Below are positions 7,754 to 18,562 of a DNA stretch of 64,000 nt, piece by piece. This DNA is from Negativicutes bacterium (GTDB lineage Bacteria > Bacillota > Negativicutes > Veillonellales > Veillonellaceae). The stretch spans positions 1 to 64,000 of the forward strand of contig SAAC01000001.1 of the NCBI GenBank assembly GCA_009929605.1. Reading direction: 5' to 3'. The notes under the pieces are model-generated. The model had not been told where the DNA came from. It worked only from the letters and a program-made list of their open reading frames with translations, and searched no databases. Position 1 is the stretch's first letter. Every line of letters starts with the position of its first letter. The translations under genes and the position numbers were made by a program.

Positions 7754-8929
7754 TTATTTTGAAATTGCTGAGATTGATGTAAACATGGGATACATCACAG
7801 ATACCACCAAAATTCCTACACCAATTCCCATTACACTAAGCAGAATAGGTTCTAATAAACGTTCTAGATTAGAAATATATCGTGCCAACATAGCCTCATA
7901 ATAATGACTACAATGAGAGAGCATAGATACTAATTCCCCGCTCTCCTCGCCAATACTAACCATATCCCAAATAAATTCATTGCCTACATCACAATCCTGT
8001 AAGGATGTATGGAATGTCTGTCCTTGACGTAAAGCTATACTAATTTGTTGAGCCCGTTCACGACCATATAAATTTTGCCATAATGGCTCCGTTAACGGAA
8101 GAGCTTCCAATAAGGATATCCCACTCTCTAATAACAATGCCCATACACGTAATATACCGGTGTAGTACATACAACTGAGCCACAACCATTGCTTCGACTG
8201 GCTCCATAGTCTTTTATGAATACGATGTTTTACTGTAGGTAATCGATATCCAATTACCATTGTAGCTACAAGTACAATACATATAGCGACACAGGCATAA
8301 CTATGGTTGGTAATCAAATCTCCTAGAGAAAATAATATTCTTGTCATCAACGGTAATTCAATCTTCATCGTTATGAATACTTTCTTAAAGGAAGGGAGTA
8401 TAAATAGTACTGCAACGAAAAAAAATACGACCATTAATGACAACAAAAATATGGGATAGCTGATAGCACTCATTATCTTTTGATGATGTTGTTGTTCTTT
8501 TTCATAGTAAGATTTTATGAGTTGAAAGCTTACACCTAACGTTCCTGCCACCTCACCTGCACGTAACAATGCAATCCCAATTTGTGGAAATCCACAATTT
8601 GTTAAAGATTGGGATAAACTCTTACCCTGTTGTACATCAGCACAAATGGATTGATACGGTATTCTAGGGCTCTGTCTCTTTGATACGAGCTCCATAATTC
8701 TACGTAGAGGTATTCCCGATTCAATGAGTAGCCCCATTTGATAGGAGAATTCAATAATATCCTTATGTTTCCACTTCTTTGGTCTATGTTTCTTTACTGC
8801 TGTAATAGAAACAATATATAGTTTTTCATGACGTAATCGAATTGCCACTTCATCAACAGAAGATGCCCAAATCTGTCCTTTCTTTTCTTGCCCCTCTATC
8901 GTTTGGGCAACATATGCATAAGCCTCCAT
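7754..8929 (-). CDS. pilC: Type IV pilus inner-membrane platform protein PilC
   Basis: A 391-residue polytopic protein with two T2SSF domains. The first cytoplasmic helical domain (about 55-150) carries FSYQMGLLIESGIPL and LRAGEVAGTLG, followed by a membrane hairpin; the second repeats the pattern with ALLLESGISLLEALPL and GEESGELVSML, then ends in the last membrane helix (LSVMGIGVGILVVSVMYPMF). The platform couples the motor ATPases to pilin insertion and removal. I prefer the ATG at 8929, 8 bases after GAGG, to the GTG at 8935. It follows the two ATPase genes and precedes the major pilin. Confidence 0.92.
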   Translation of the reverse strand: MEAYAYVAQTIEGQEKKGQIWASSVDEVAIRLRHEKLYIVSITAVKKHRPKKWKHKDIIEFSYQMGLLIESGIPLRRIMELVSKRQSPRIPYQSICADVQQGKSLSQSLTNCGFPQIGIALLRAGEVAGTLGVSFQLIKSYYEKEQQHHQKIMSAISYPIFLLSLMVVFFFVAVLFILPSFKKVFITMKIELPLMTRILFSLGDLITNHSYACVAICIVLVATMVIGYRLPTVKHRIHKRLWSQSKQWLWLSCMYYTGILRVWALLLESGISLLEALPLTEPLWQNLYGRERAQQISIALRQGQTFHTSLQDCDVGNEFIWDMVSIGEESGELVSMLSHCSHYYEAMLARYISNLERLLEPILLSVMGIGVGILVVSVMYPMFTSISAISK

Positions 8930-9014
8930 ATCCACTACCTCATTCTAGTAACTATCATTAGCTAGTATGACAGCAACCAAAACTACTCCTAGCCAAAACA
9001 TTACGTAAAAACTA

Positions 9015-10019
9015 TCATAAAAGTTCCTTGAACAAATCTACCTGACCATACCTTAGAGCAAGTTTATTAACTGCCATTTCTAGAGTTTGCATAGGTGGCT
9101 GCGTTTCTTGGATTGATATAATTTGTGCTTCCTTCTTTGATCGAATGAGATTTGCAACAGCTCTCGTATTAATAAGGATATCTTTAGGTACTAAGAATTT
9201 ATGCTCTAAGCGAAACAATCGTTGACATAATACGACACGCAAAACTTGAGATAATTGACTGCGTATCTCATCTTGTTGTTCTGCACTAAACATAGAAATA
9301 ATCCGATTAATAGCCAGGACTGAACGTTGTGTATGCATCGTTGCAAATACAAGATGACCTGTTTCAGCAGCATGCAGAGCCGCTTCTAACGTTTCTTTAT
9401 CACGTAACTCTCCCACCATAATAACGTCAGGATCTTCACGTAATGCATCTCGAATTCCTTCCGCCATAGAATTAATATGTATACCCAATTGTCGTTGATG
9501 AATGAGGCCCTTTTGATTGGTAAACTGAAATTCAATAGGATCTTCTAATGTTACAATATGCTTAGCCATTGTTTGATTAATAAACTCTAAACAACTCGCC
9601 ATCGTATAAGATTTACCTGATCCCGTAGGACCACAAGTGAGAATTAAACCATCCCTATATTGGCAAAAGGATTTTAATAACAAATCATCCTCTGTATCCC
9701 CTAGCACTAATTCTTTGTGGCTTAATATTCGCAACGTCCCACACACAGCATCGTTGGACTTGTACAAATGTGCACGAATGCGTGTTCCCTTATAGCTGAA
9801 AGCTTCATCTACAGAGCACCAACACTCTCTTGAGAGTATATGGCACAATTGCAACAATTCATCAATCATAATCGTGTCAGCCTTATAGGAAAGTTCATGT
9901 AAACCACTAGCATCTCTAGCATACACAGGCTGATGCTCTTCTAAATGAATATCTGTTGCCTCTAATCGATAAGCCTCCTCTAACACAGGGCCCAATTCGC
10001 TAAACAAGCATGTACACAT
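9015..10019 (-). CDS. pilT: Pilus retraction ATPase PilT
   Basis: A hexameric secretion ATPase of 334 residues that drives pilus disassembly. GPTGSGKS (130-137) is Walker A, LEDPIEF the Asp box, DPDVIMVGELRD Walker B, and ETGHLVFATMHT the His box. Near the C-terminus TRAVANLIRSKK resembles the AIRNLIRE motif that marks retraction rather than extension ATPases. The N-terminal PAS-like part carries ATDIHLEE. AGGAGGT stands about 4 bases before the ATG at 10019, which fixes this start; a longer frame to 10097 has no comparable site. It sits directly after pilB. Confidence 0.9.
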   Translation of the reverse strand: MCTCLFSELGPVLEEAYRLEATDIHLEEHQPVYARDASGLHELSYKADTIMIDELLQLCHILSRECWCSVDEAFSYKGTRIRAHLYKSNDAVCGTLRILSHKELVLGDTEDDLLLKSFCQYRDGLILTCGPTGSGKSYTMASCLEFINQTMAKHIVTLEDPIEFQFTNQKGLIHQRQLGIHINSMAEGIRDALREDPDVIMVGELRDKETLEAALHAAETGHLVFATMHTQRSVLAINRIISMFSAEQQDEIRSQLSQVLRVVLCQRLFRLEHKFLVPKDILINTRAVANLIRSKKEAQIISIQETQPPMQTLEMAVNKLALRYGQVDLFKELL

Positions 10020-10120
10020 ACGTACCTCCTTCATCACATGGCTTATTACACACTTATCATTGCTATACTTTAATTGAATGTATATGGCTAACATCAAATC
10101 AGTAATCCTACACAGTCCCC

Positions 10121-11191
10121 TTAAATAAGCAATCCCACACGTTGTACTTCCTCTAATGACGTTATCCCCTGTTCAATAGCTGATTTAGCAGATACTTCTA
10201 GAGTAGTTACCATAAACTCATCAGGCATATGCCAATTAGGTTGCTGCATAGGCACCTCCATTAATTCAAAAAGTGCCGTACGCCCGCTATACTGCCCATT
10301 ACCATCTAATTTTCTTACAAGCCTCTGTGCAATAGCCCCCATCAATGTCGCTTTAATCAAATAAGGTTCTACCCCCATATCTTGCAATCGTTCAATGACA
10401 CCCAGAGACGTATTCGTGTGTATAGTAGATAATACACGATGGCCTGTTAGAGCAGCCTGTACCGCTAAGCGTGCCGTTTCATTATCTCGTATTTCTCCAA
10501 TCATTATAGAATCAGGATCTTGTCGTAAAATGGCGCGTAATCCTTTTGAAAATGTTAATCCGATTTTCTCGTTAATGCCTACCTGAATGGCCCCCTCAAT
10601 ATCAGCCTCTACAGGATCTTCTAAACAAATAAGTTTTGTTGTACTACGTGGTAGCATCATAAGCATGGAATATAAAGTAGCTGACTTTCCCGCTCCTGTT
10701 GGGCCATTAATAGTTAGTAAGCCATAAGGTCGTTTTAATAACTCCTGTACATGTGTATATAACTCTTCACTCATTCCTAACTCTACTAAAGATTTATAGC
10801 TTCCTTCGTTTCCCATCAAACGGCACACAATAGTTTCACCATATATACTCGGCATAGAGGAAACACGCATAGTAATCTCTTTATAATCAGATATACCTTG
10901 ACGAATGAACTTCTTATCCCCTATATTTTGTTCCTGAATTTGATGACGATTCCATTTCCACCGACCATCTTGCGGTATCCGTTTCTCGCTAATATCCATG
11001 CCACTTAATACCTTAATTCGATTAATCATCTGTTCTTGGTACGCCCTATCAATCGTCTCATACCGTGACAATAATCCATCGCAACGAAATCTCACTTCCA
11101 AGCCAAGCTGAGTCGTATCGAAATGAATATCACTGGCCCTTTTTTGATGAGCAACCTCGATGATTGCATCCAACTCTATGTCCACATACAT
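10121..11191 (-). CDS. pilB: Pilus extension ATPase PilB/GspE-type, short form
   Basis: The assembly motor of the pilus. In the 356-residue product ASDIHFD (19-25) starts the N2 domain, RIPQDGR is at 71-77, GPTGAGKS (163-170) is Walker A, CLEDPVEADIEGAIQV the Asp box, DPDSIMIGEIRD Walker B, and GHRVLSTIHTN the His box. Typical PilB is about 560 residues. The MshEN-type N-terminal domain is missing, and so is the four-cysteine zinc motif normally found after QRLVRKL, which here runs on as DGNGQYSGRTALFE. GGAGG lies 6 bases before the ATG. This is the first gene of the operon. Confidence 0.9.
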   Translation of the reverse strand: MYVDIELDAIIEVAHQKRASDIHFDTTQLGLEVRFRCDGLLSRYETIDRAYQEQMINRIKVLSGMDISEKRIPQDGRWKWNRHQIQEQNIGDKKFIRQGISDYKEITMRVSSMPSIYGETIVCRLMGNEGSYKSLVELGMSEELYTHVQELLKRPYGLLTINGPTGAGKSATLYSMLMMLPRSTTKLICLEDPVEADIEGAIQVGINEKIGLTFSKGLRAILRQDPDSIMIGEIRDNETARLAVQAALTGHRVLSTIHTNTSLGVIERLQDMGVEPYLIKATLMGAIAQRLVRKLDGNGQYSGRTALFELMEVPMQQPNWHMPDEFMVTTLEVSAKSAIEQGITSLEEVQRVGLLI

Positions 11192-11385
11192 AACAACCTC
11201 CTTTACTTGCGCTAAAATTTACACCATACCTGCTTATTGCACTGTAATATTCACCATGATTTCTAAAACTCCTGCTTTGAAAAAATAAATTTTTAAAATT
11301 CTGCGAATCGTGTAATTTTCCCATAAAGAGTTCCAGTTATGCTAACAAAATAAGTTATCACATCATATTTCATCAAAATAAAAAA
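11192..11385. promoter_or_regulatory. Leader and presumed promoter region of the pilus operon
   Basis: The gap between pilB and the eno terminator must hold the pilus promoter. The best match I find on the minus strand is a weak TTGTTA (11345-11340) with a 17-base spacer to TATGGG (11322-11317), giving a long leader of about 120 bases. No riboswitch fold is evident. The promoter assignment is tentative. Confidence 0.3.
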
Positions 11386-11424
11386 CTCCCGATGATCCAT
11401 GATAATCATGACTCACCGGGAGCT
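11375..11424 (-). terminator. Terminator of the glycolytic operon, after eno
   Basis: On the minus strand CTCCCGGTGA (11422-11413) pairs with TCATCGGGAG (11395-11386) and is followed by a run of six T and more. It lies about 75 bases after the eno stop codon. Confidence 0.9.
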
Positions 11425-11499
11425 TCACAAATCGGTACACATAAATAATAATCAGATATATGCTATCCACTTATTACTATGTTTACCAATTACATCATA

Positions 11500-12789
<1,290 letters not shown>

Positions 12790-12810
12790 TCATTCCTCCA
12801 TATTGAAAGC

Positions 12811-14328
12811 TTAAAATAATTTATGTCCAGTCATTTCCTCTGGTTTTTCAATACCACCCAATGCAAGCATTGTCGGTGCGATATCACAGAGTTTACCAGG
12901 TATTAATGTATCTTGTTTATGTGTATCACTCACCAAGATGAGAGGTACTAAATTTGTTGTATGCGCAGTATGTGGTTCATTAGTTTCATGGTTTACCATA
13001 ACCTCTGAATTGCCATGATCCGCTGTTACCAACAAGTGACCATGTTTCTTAAGAATTGCCTCAGAAATTCTGCCCAAGCAAGTGTCTACTGCCTTAATAG
13101 CTTTCACAGCGGCCTCGAATACACCTGTATGCCCCACCATATCTGGGTTGGCAAAGTTCAAGATAATCATGTCATATTTCTCAGCTTCGATGGCCTCTAC
13201 CACCTTATCAGTAACCTCATAGGCACTCATTTCAGGTTGTAGATCATAGGTCGTAACCTTTGGTGAATTTACCAAAATACGGTCCTCACCATCGAATGGA
13301 ACCTCTTTGCCACCATTAAAGAAGTATGTTACATGAGCATATTTTTCCGTTTCCGCAATGCGGAGCTGACGATAACCACCCGCACTCAATACTTCGCCTA
13401 ATGTTTTTGGCAAAACGTCCTTTTCGTACACAATGTCGACTGGCAAATTATCTTCGTATTTTGTCATAGTCGCCATATAAATATCGAGCTTATCTCGTTT
13501 AAATCCATCGAAATCATCAAGTACCAGAGCCTTTGTTAGCTCACGACCACGGTCAGGTCGGAAATTACAGAACATTACGGCATCACCGTCTTGAATCATA
13601 CCCTTCGGATTTAAGATGGTAGGTACGATGAATTCGTCCACCACATCTCTAAAGTAGGAGTAATCGATGGCTTCTTTTACGCTATTTGCAACAGGGCCAT
13701 CACCCTCTACCATAGCGCGATATGCCAGTTCTACACGTTCCCAACGATTATCGCGGTCCATGGCGTAGAATCGACCTGCTACAGTAGCAATAGAACCGAC
13801 ACCGATAGTACTCATGTAATGTTCTAAATCGTCTATGTATTCCATAGCAGATTTAGGTGCCACATCACGACCATCTAGTAATGCATGTACATAGACCTCT
13901 TTAATGCCCTCTGTTTTAGCCCCTAAAATAACGGCTTTCACGTGGTCAAGAGAACAGTGTACATTGCCATCAGAAATGAGGGCAATTAAGTGTAATCGGT
14001 GTTGCTTCGCATGTTGATATAATTTTTGAATGACTGGACGCTTGTAGAACTCGCCATCCTCCACGTCTTTTGTGATACGTGTTAAATCTTGATATACAAT
14101 ACGGCCAGAACCTAAATTGAGATGTCCTACCTCAGAGTTACCCATCTGACCTATCGGTAGACCTACCGATAGACCTGATGCCTCTAAAGATGTATGAGGA
14201 TACGTATTCCACAAATGATTGAAATTGGTTGGATGCGCTTGCACCACCGCATTCGTTTGATCACCTATATCGCCCATTCCAAATCCATCGAGGATACAGA
14301 GCATAACAGGCGCTGTTAGTTTGGCCAT
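12811..14328 (-). CDS. gpmI: 2,3-bisphosphoglycerate-independent phosphoglycerate mutase
   Basis: Interconverts 3- and 2-phosphoglycerate through a phosphoserine intermediate and two Mn2+ ions. MGNSEVGHLNLGSGR holds the phosphorylated Ser; LCILDGFG and VTADHGNSE supply metal ligands of the alkaline-phosphatase fold; HALLDGRD and FRPDRGREL belong to the phosphotransferase domain. At 505 residues it is normal for the family. The ATG at 14328 is preferred because AAGGA is 6 bases upstream; a TTG at 14334 is too close to it. It lies between tpiA and eno. Confidence 0.96.
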   Translation of the reverse strand: MAKLTAPVMLCILDGFGMGDIGDQTNAVVQAHPTNFNHLWNTYPHTSLEASGLSVGLPIGQMGNSEVGHLNLGSGRIVYQDLTRITKDVEDGEFYKRPVIQKLYQHAKQHRLHLIALISDGNVHCSLDHVKAVILGAKTEGIKEVYVHALLDGRDVAPKSAMEYIDDLEHYMSTIGVGSIATVAGRFYAMDRDNRWERVELAYRAMVEGDGPVANSVKEAIDYSYFRDVVDEFIVPTILNPKGMIQDGDAVMFCNFRPDRGRELTKALVLDDFDGFKRDKLDIYMATMTKYEDNLPVDIVYEKDVLPKTLGEVLSAGGYRQLRIAETEKYAHVTYFFNGGKEVPFDGEDRILVNSPKVTTYDLQPEMSAYEVTDKVVEAIEAEKYDMIILNFANPDMVGHTGVFEAAVKAIKAVDTCLGRISEAILKKHGHLLVTADHGNSEVMVNHETNEPHTAHTTNLVPLILVSDTHKQDTLIPGKLCDIAPTMLALGGIEKPEEMTGHKLF

Positions 14329-14347
14329 GTCCAATCCTTCCTATCTA

Positions 14348-15106
14348 TTATTTCGTGCCATCAATGATAGCTTTAAATTCAGCCGCTATCAATGAGGCCC
14401 CACCAACGAGTGCCCCGTCAATATTCGGTTCACTCAATAATTCTTTTGCATTACTACCTTTAACACTGCCGCCGTATTGAATACGAATAGCCTCAGCCGT
14501 TTCAACATCATAGAGATGAGCCATTTTTTTACGGATATCACGACATACCTCTTCAGCTTGGTCCGCTGTAGCCGTTTTACCTGTACCAATAGCCCAAATT
14601 GGTTCATAGGCGATAACCGTCTCCATAGCTTCCTCTTTAGGAATATCTTTGAAAGCACCCTCTAATTGACCTTCGATCCAAGCCTTTGTATGGTTTGCTT
14701 CTCGTTGTTCGAGACTTTCACCAACACAGACTATGGGTGTCAAATCATATTGAAAGGCCGCCTTGATTTTAGCATTCACCGTCGCATCTGTTTCACCATA
14801 GTATTCACGGCGCTCAGAATGACCTAGGATGACATATTGTGCGCCTACCTCAGTAATCATAGCGGGAGACACCTCACCAGTGAAAGCGCCAGACTCATGG
14901 TAATCCATATTCTGTGCACCTACACCAATTAGTGTTTCATCTACTAAATCAAGAACCGTAGCTAATGTAGTAAATGGAGGACATAGCACCACATCACATG
15001 GCAATTCCTCTGTTCCTAGTAAGGATTTCAATTCCTCCACCAAGATAGTTGCCTCTGTAATGGTACCATTCATTTTCCAGTTTCCTGCAATAATTGGTTT
15101 TCTCAT
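14348..15106 (-). CDS. tpiA: Triosephosphate isomerase
   Basis: Interconverts dihydroxyacetone phosphate and glyceraldehyde 3-phosphate. Catalytic residues are visible: Lys in GNWKMNG (8-14), His in YVILGHSERR, and Glu in AYEPIWAIGTGKTA. IQYGGSVKGSN and GALVGGASL bind phosphate at the C-terminal side of the barrel. The ribosome site GAGG is formed by the last codons of pgk, whose stop ends one base before this start codon region, so the two genes are coupled. Confidence 0.97.
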   Translation of the reverse strand: MRKPIIAGNWKMNGTITEATILVEELKSLLGTEELPCDVVLCPPFTTLATVLDLVDETLIGVGAQNMDYHESGAFTGEVSPAMITEVGAQYVILGHSERREYYGETDATVNAKIKAAFQYDLTPIVCVGESLEQREANHTKAWIEGQLEGAFKDIPKEEAMETVIAYEPIWAIGTGKTATADQAEEVCRDIRKKMAHLYDVETAEAIRIQYGGSVKGSNAKELLSEPNIDGALVGGASLIAAEFKAIIDGTK

Positions 15107-15107
15107 A

Positions 15108-16286
15108 TTAAGCCTCAGTTAACGCTGCAATACCAGGTAATTCTTTACCTTCCAAGAATTCAAGAGATGCACCGCCACCTGTAGAAATATGAGATACTTG
15201 ATCTGCTAAACCGCTCTTTTCAATAGCGGCAACAGAATCACCACCGCCAACGATAGTTAAACCGTCAGACTCTGCCACTGCTTTCGCAATTGCATTTGTG
15301 CCAGCTGCAAACTTATCCATTTCGAATACGCCCATAGGACCATTCCAAATGATAGTTTTCATAGGTTTTAACGCATCTCCGAATAATTCACGAGATTTAG
15401 GACCGATATCCAAAATCATCCAATCATCTTCAATATTTTCCACGTCTACGATTTTTATATTTGCTTCATTGCTGAAAGCATCAGCCACAACAGCATCAAT
15501 TGGAGTCAATAGACGCGCACCAGCTACGCGAGCTTCCATTACTAAATCGGTAGCCACATCTTTTTGGCCTTCTTCCAATAAGGATTTACCAACATTGCAA
15601 CCTTGGGCTGCGATGAATGCATTAGCCATACCACCACCGATGATCATAACGTCTACTTTTGGAAGTAAGTTAGAAATTACAGAGATTTTATCGCTTACTT
15701 TTGCGCCACCAATAATAGCTGCTACTGGTTTCTCTGGATTATATACAGCTGCACCTAATGCTTCGATTTCTTTTTTGAGTAAGAAACCTGCCGCCATTGG
15801 GATATAGTCAGCAATGCCAACAACGGAGGCTGCTTTGCGGTGAGATACACCGAAAGCATCATTGATAGCAACATCTGCCAAACTAGCTAATTGTTTAGCG
15901 AAGTTTGGTTCATTTTTTTCTTCTTCAATATGGTAACGCAAGTTTTCCAATAAAATAACTTCGCCACCTTTAAGTTTAGCGATAGCAGCTTCTACAGCTT
16001 CACCGATGCAATCATCTGTAAAGGCTACTGGTTTACCAAGAAGTTCAGCTAAATGTTTAGCACAAGGGGCTAATGTCATTTCTGGTTTCCGATCCCCTTT
16101 TGGACGACCAAAATGGGATCCTAAAATAACAACTGCACCTTGTTCCATTAAATATTGAATCGTAGGGATCGCAGCACGGATACGAGTGTCATCAGTGATG
16201 ACACCCTCTTTCATAGGTACATTAAAGTCAACGCGGACAAATACCTTTTTACCTGCTACTTGCACATCATTAATTGTTAATTTCAT
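15108..16286 (-). CDS. pgk: Phosphoglycerate kinase
   Basis: Interconverts 1,3-bisphosphoglycerate plus ADP with 3-phosphoglycerate plus ATP. The N-domain shows VFVRVDFNVPM, SHFGRPKG and LLENLRYH; the C-domain shows GGAKVSDKI and NGPMGVFEM, and ends with GGGDSVAAIEK and STGGGASLEFLEGKELPGI. Length is 392 residues, normal. GGAGG precedes the ATG. It sits between gap and tpiA in the Bacillus-like order. Confidence 0.97.
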   Translation of the reverse strand: MKLTINDVQVAGKKVFVRVDFNVPMKEGVITDDTRIRAAIPTIQYLMEQGAVVILGSHFGRPKGDRKPEMTLAPCAKHLAELLGKPVAFTDDCIGEAVEAAIAKLKGGEVILLENLRYHIEEEKNEPNFAKQLASLADVAINDAFGVSHRKAASVVGIADYIPMAAGFLLKKEIEALGAAVYNPEKPVAAIIGGAKVSDKISVISNLLPKVDVMIIGGGMANAFIAAQGCNVGKSLLEEGQKDVATDLVMEARVAGARLLTPIDAVVADAFSNEANIKIVDVENIEDDWMILDIGPKSRELFGDALKPMKTIIWNGPMGVFEMDKFAAGTNAIAKAVAESDGLTIVGGGDSVAAIEKSGLADQVSHISTGGGASLEFLEGKELPGIAALTEA

Positions 16287-16307
16287 GTTCTATGCCTCCG
16301 CTACGGA

Positions 16308-17318
16308 TTATAAACCTTTACTTGCTACAAAAATAGCCATATCGATCAAACGTTCAGAGTAGCCCCATTCGTTATCGTACCAGGAAACTACTTTTACCAT
16401 GTTACCGTCCATAACCATTGTTAAATCAGCATCAACAATGGAGCTACGGGAATCGCTACCAAAGTCGCAGGAAACCAATGGCACATCAGATACACCAAGG
16501 ATGCCTTTCAATTCGCCAGCAGCTGCTTTGCGGAATGCTTCGTTGATTTCTTCTTTAGTAGCTGGTTTTTCAAGTTCAGCCACCAAATCAGTAGCAGATA
16601 CGTCTGGAGTAGGAACGCGCAATGCGAAACCATCCAATTTACCTTTCAATGCAGGCAATACTAATGCAACGGCTTTAGCAGCACCAGTTGTTGTAGGGAT
16701 AATAGACATCGCTGCTGCACGAGCACGACGAGGGTCTTTATGACGAGCATCTAGGATTTTTTGGTCATTTGTATAGGAATGAATTGTAGTCATCAAACCG
16801 CGTTTGATACCGAAGTTATCAAGCAATACTTTTGCAAATGGTGCCAAGCAGTTTGTAGTACAACTAGCATTGGAAATGATGTGATGTTTAGCTGGATCAT
16901 AAGCGTCTTGGTTAACGCCCATAACCATTGTTAAATCTTCGTTTTTACCAGGGGAAGAAATCAATACTTTTTTAACTGTTGGTTGATTCAAATGAACTTT
17001 TGCTTCTTCTGCATCACGGTATTTACCTGTACATTCAATAACGATTTCAACGCCTTCTTCAGACCAAGGTAATTTAGAAGCATCACGGTCATGGAATACA
17101 CGAATTTTTTTGCCGTCCACGATGATATAATTTTCGTCAGCTGTTACTTCGTTAGGAATTGTACCATGAACGGAATCGTATTTTAACAATAATGCAGTAC
17201 CTTCGTTATCACCTGTTGCATTAATAGCTACAACTTCGATATCCGGATTATTAATAGCTGCACGAACTACACATTTACCAATACGACCAAAACCATTAAT
17301 ACCAACTTTTACTGCCAT
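16308..17318 (-). CDS. gap: Glyceraldehyde-3-phosphate dehydrogenase with NADP-permissive cofactor loop
   Basis: Oxidative phosphorylation of glyceraldehyde 3-phosphate, or the reverse in gluconeogenesis. NGFGRIG (8-14) is the dinucleotide fold, and SNASCTTNC (149-157) holds catalytic Cys153. HSYTNDQ and WYDNEWGYS are also present. The strand after the Rossmann turn reads VVAINATGDNEG. The Asp that usually follows the INxx turn and selects NAD is replaced by Ala, as in gluconeogenic GapB-type enzymes (INAS). It may therefore accept NADP. A good GAGGAGG site lies before the ATG at 17318. It follows cggR and leads the pathway genes. Confidence 0.95.
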   Translation of the reverse strand: MAVKVGINGFGRIGKCVVRAAINNPDIEVVAINATGDNEGTALLLKYDSVHGTIPNEVTADENYIIVDGKKIRVFHDRDASKLPWSEEGVEIVIECTGKYRDAEEAKVHLNQPTVKKVLISSPGKNEDLTMVMGVNQDAYDPAKHHIISNASCTTNCLAPFAKVLLDNFGIKRGLMTTIHSYTNDQKILDARHKDPRRARAAAMSIIPTTTGAAKAVALVLPALKGKLDGFALRVPTPDVSATDLVAELEKPATKEEINEAFRKAAAGELKGILGVSDVPLVSCDFGSDSRSSIVDADLTMVMDGNMVKVVSWYDNEWGYSERLIDMAIFVASKGL

Positions 17319-17431
17319 TGTTATGTCCTCCTCGACTAAAACTAAACTAAAATTTATGATACATTATATGTTTATGACAAATGTCATATAAAACCTAATT
17401 GACACAATTACAAAACATCAACAATAACGAA

Positions 17432-18451
17432 TTAACGTAATTGCAAAATTTCTGCAATGCCTTCGGCAGCTTTGTCATCAATGATAAGCATGCCTTTTTT
17501 ACAAGCCCTCATGATACCGATGATGGCCATAGATTTTTCCCTGCCTCCAGCCACTGCGATAACATGTGGGATATCCTTGATAGATTCCAGTGTAATGCCC
17601 ACATTATTGCTAGCATACACAATATCACCATCCATCGTACAGTAATGACCTAGGGCCTCGCCGACAGCTTGTTTTTGTTCCAAATAGTCTTTTAACTCTT
17701 TGCTCAAATGTCGTTGGTTCGCCATATGCATGGCCTGACCAATACCAAAGATCAATATGTCCGTTTCATTAGATAGTTCCTCGATTTCTTTGATTTGTGG
17801 TTCCATCTGTAACAGAACTTTCAACGAATCCTCCGATAATCCATCGGGTAGATGAAGCATTTTATAATTACCTTGTAATTGTTCTGCTAGTACTGCAGCA
17901 ATTACATTTGCTTGGTATTCAACGCGTTCACCAATTCCGCCACGAGCGGGAATCACGGTAGGTTGAATTTTTTTCTGAGGCATCGCATCGGCCATAGCAG
18001 CCATCGTACTACCACCACTGACGGCGATAATATCATGAGCTTCCATGATATCCTGCAGTTCCTTGGCCGCTGTAAAACCCAATTGTTTCAGCATCGTTTG
18101 ACCATCACCGCTTGTAATGACCACCTTATCTAATTGCAAGGCCTGTTGAATCAAGACCTCTAACTCGTTGATTTTATTTAGCTCATGCAAGGCACTACCT
18201 AGTTTTGGTAATAATGCTTTTCCTTCTTCTGAAAGCACCATCCCCTGCTGCGTAAATTCAACCAGCCCATTGTCCTTCATCAACTCCACATGGGATCGCA
18301 CAATCCGTTCCGACAATTTGCTAAGACCAGACAACATACGACGTCCTACAGGTTGAGAATAAGAAATGTGATTTAATAGAACATATCGTTCCTCCACAAC
18401 ATCCATAAGCTCTGGCGCGATACGTTTATAAATCTCTATTAATTCATTCAT
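17432..18451 (-). CDS. cggR: Central glycolytic genes regulator, SorC/DeoR family
   Basis: A transcription repressor with an N-terminal winged helix (residues about 20-85, including LSKLSERIVRSHVELMKDNGLVEF) and a C-terminal sugar-phosphate-binding domain of the SorC type (VSGGSTMAAMADAMP, RGGIGERVEYQANVIAAVLAEQL, DILIFGIGQAM, VAVAGGREKSMAIIGIM). In Bacillus the homologue binds fructose 1,6-bisphosphate and represses the gapA operon. Position as first gene before gap agrees. The ATG at 18451 has GGTGG closely upstream; an ATG at 18463 is almost touching its AGGAA. A promoter and a paired operator lie upstream. Confidence 0.93.
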   Translation of the reverse strand: MNELIEIYKRIAPELMDVVEERYVLLNHISYSQPVGRRMLSGLSKLSERIVRSHVELMKDNGLVEFTQQGMVLSEEGKALLPKLGSALHELNKINELEVLIQQALQLDKVVITSGDGQTMLKQLGFTAAKELQDIMEAHDIIAVSGGSTMAAMADAMPQKKIQPTVIPARGGIGERVEYQANVIAAVLAEQLQGNYKMLHLPDGLSEDSLKVLLQMEPQIKEIEELSNETDILIFGIGQAMHMANQRHLSKELKDYLEQKQAVGEALGHYCTMDGDIVYASNNVGITLESIKDIPHVIAVAGGREKSMAIIGIMRACKKGMLIIDDKAAEGIAEILQLR

Positions 18452-18562
18452 GATCCACCCCATTTCCTATAAGACCGGACATTATTCACTATTAGAAACA
18501 CAACGTCAATATAATCTAAGTACTAAATACACTAGTTATTCGATTACACCATCATCATTTAC

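Noticed and set aside
11130..11324. Open frame of 64 codons on the minus strand before pilB
   Set aside because: It overlaps the 5' end of pilB in another frame, begins in AT-rich leader DNA without a ribosome site, and has no recognisable domain.
15298..15807. 169-codon plus-strand frame opposite pgk
   Set aside because: It is the antisense shadow of conserved pgk; the Ser/Pro/Ala-rich product is typical of antisense reading and no ribosome site is present.
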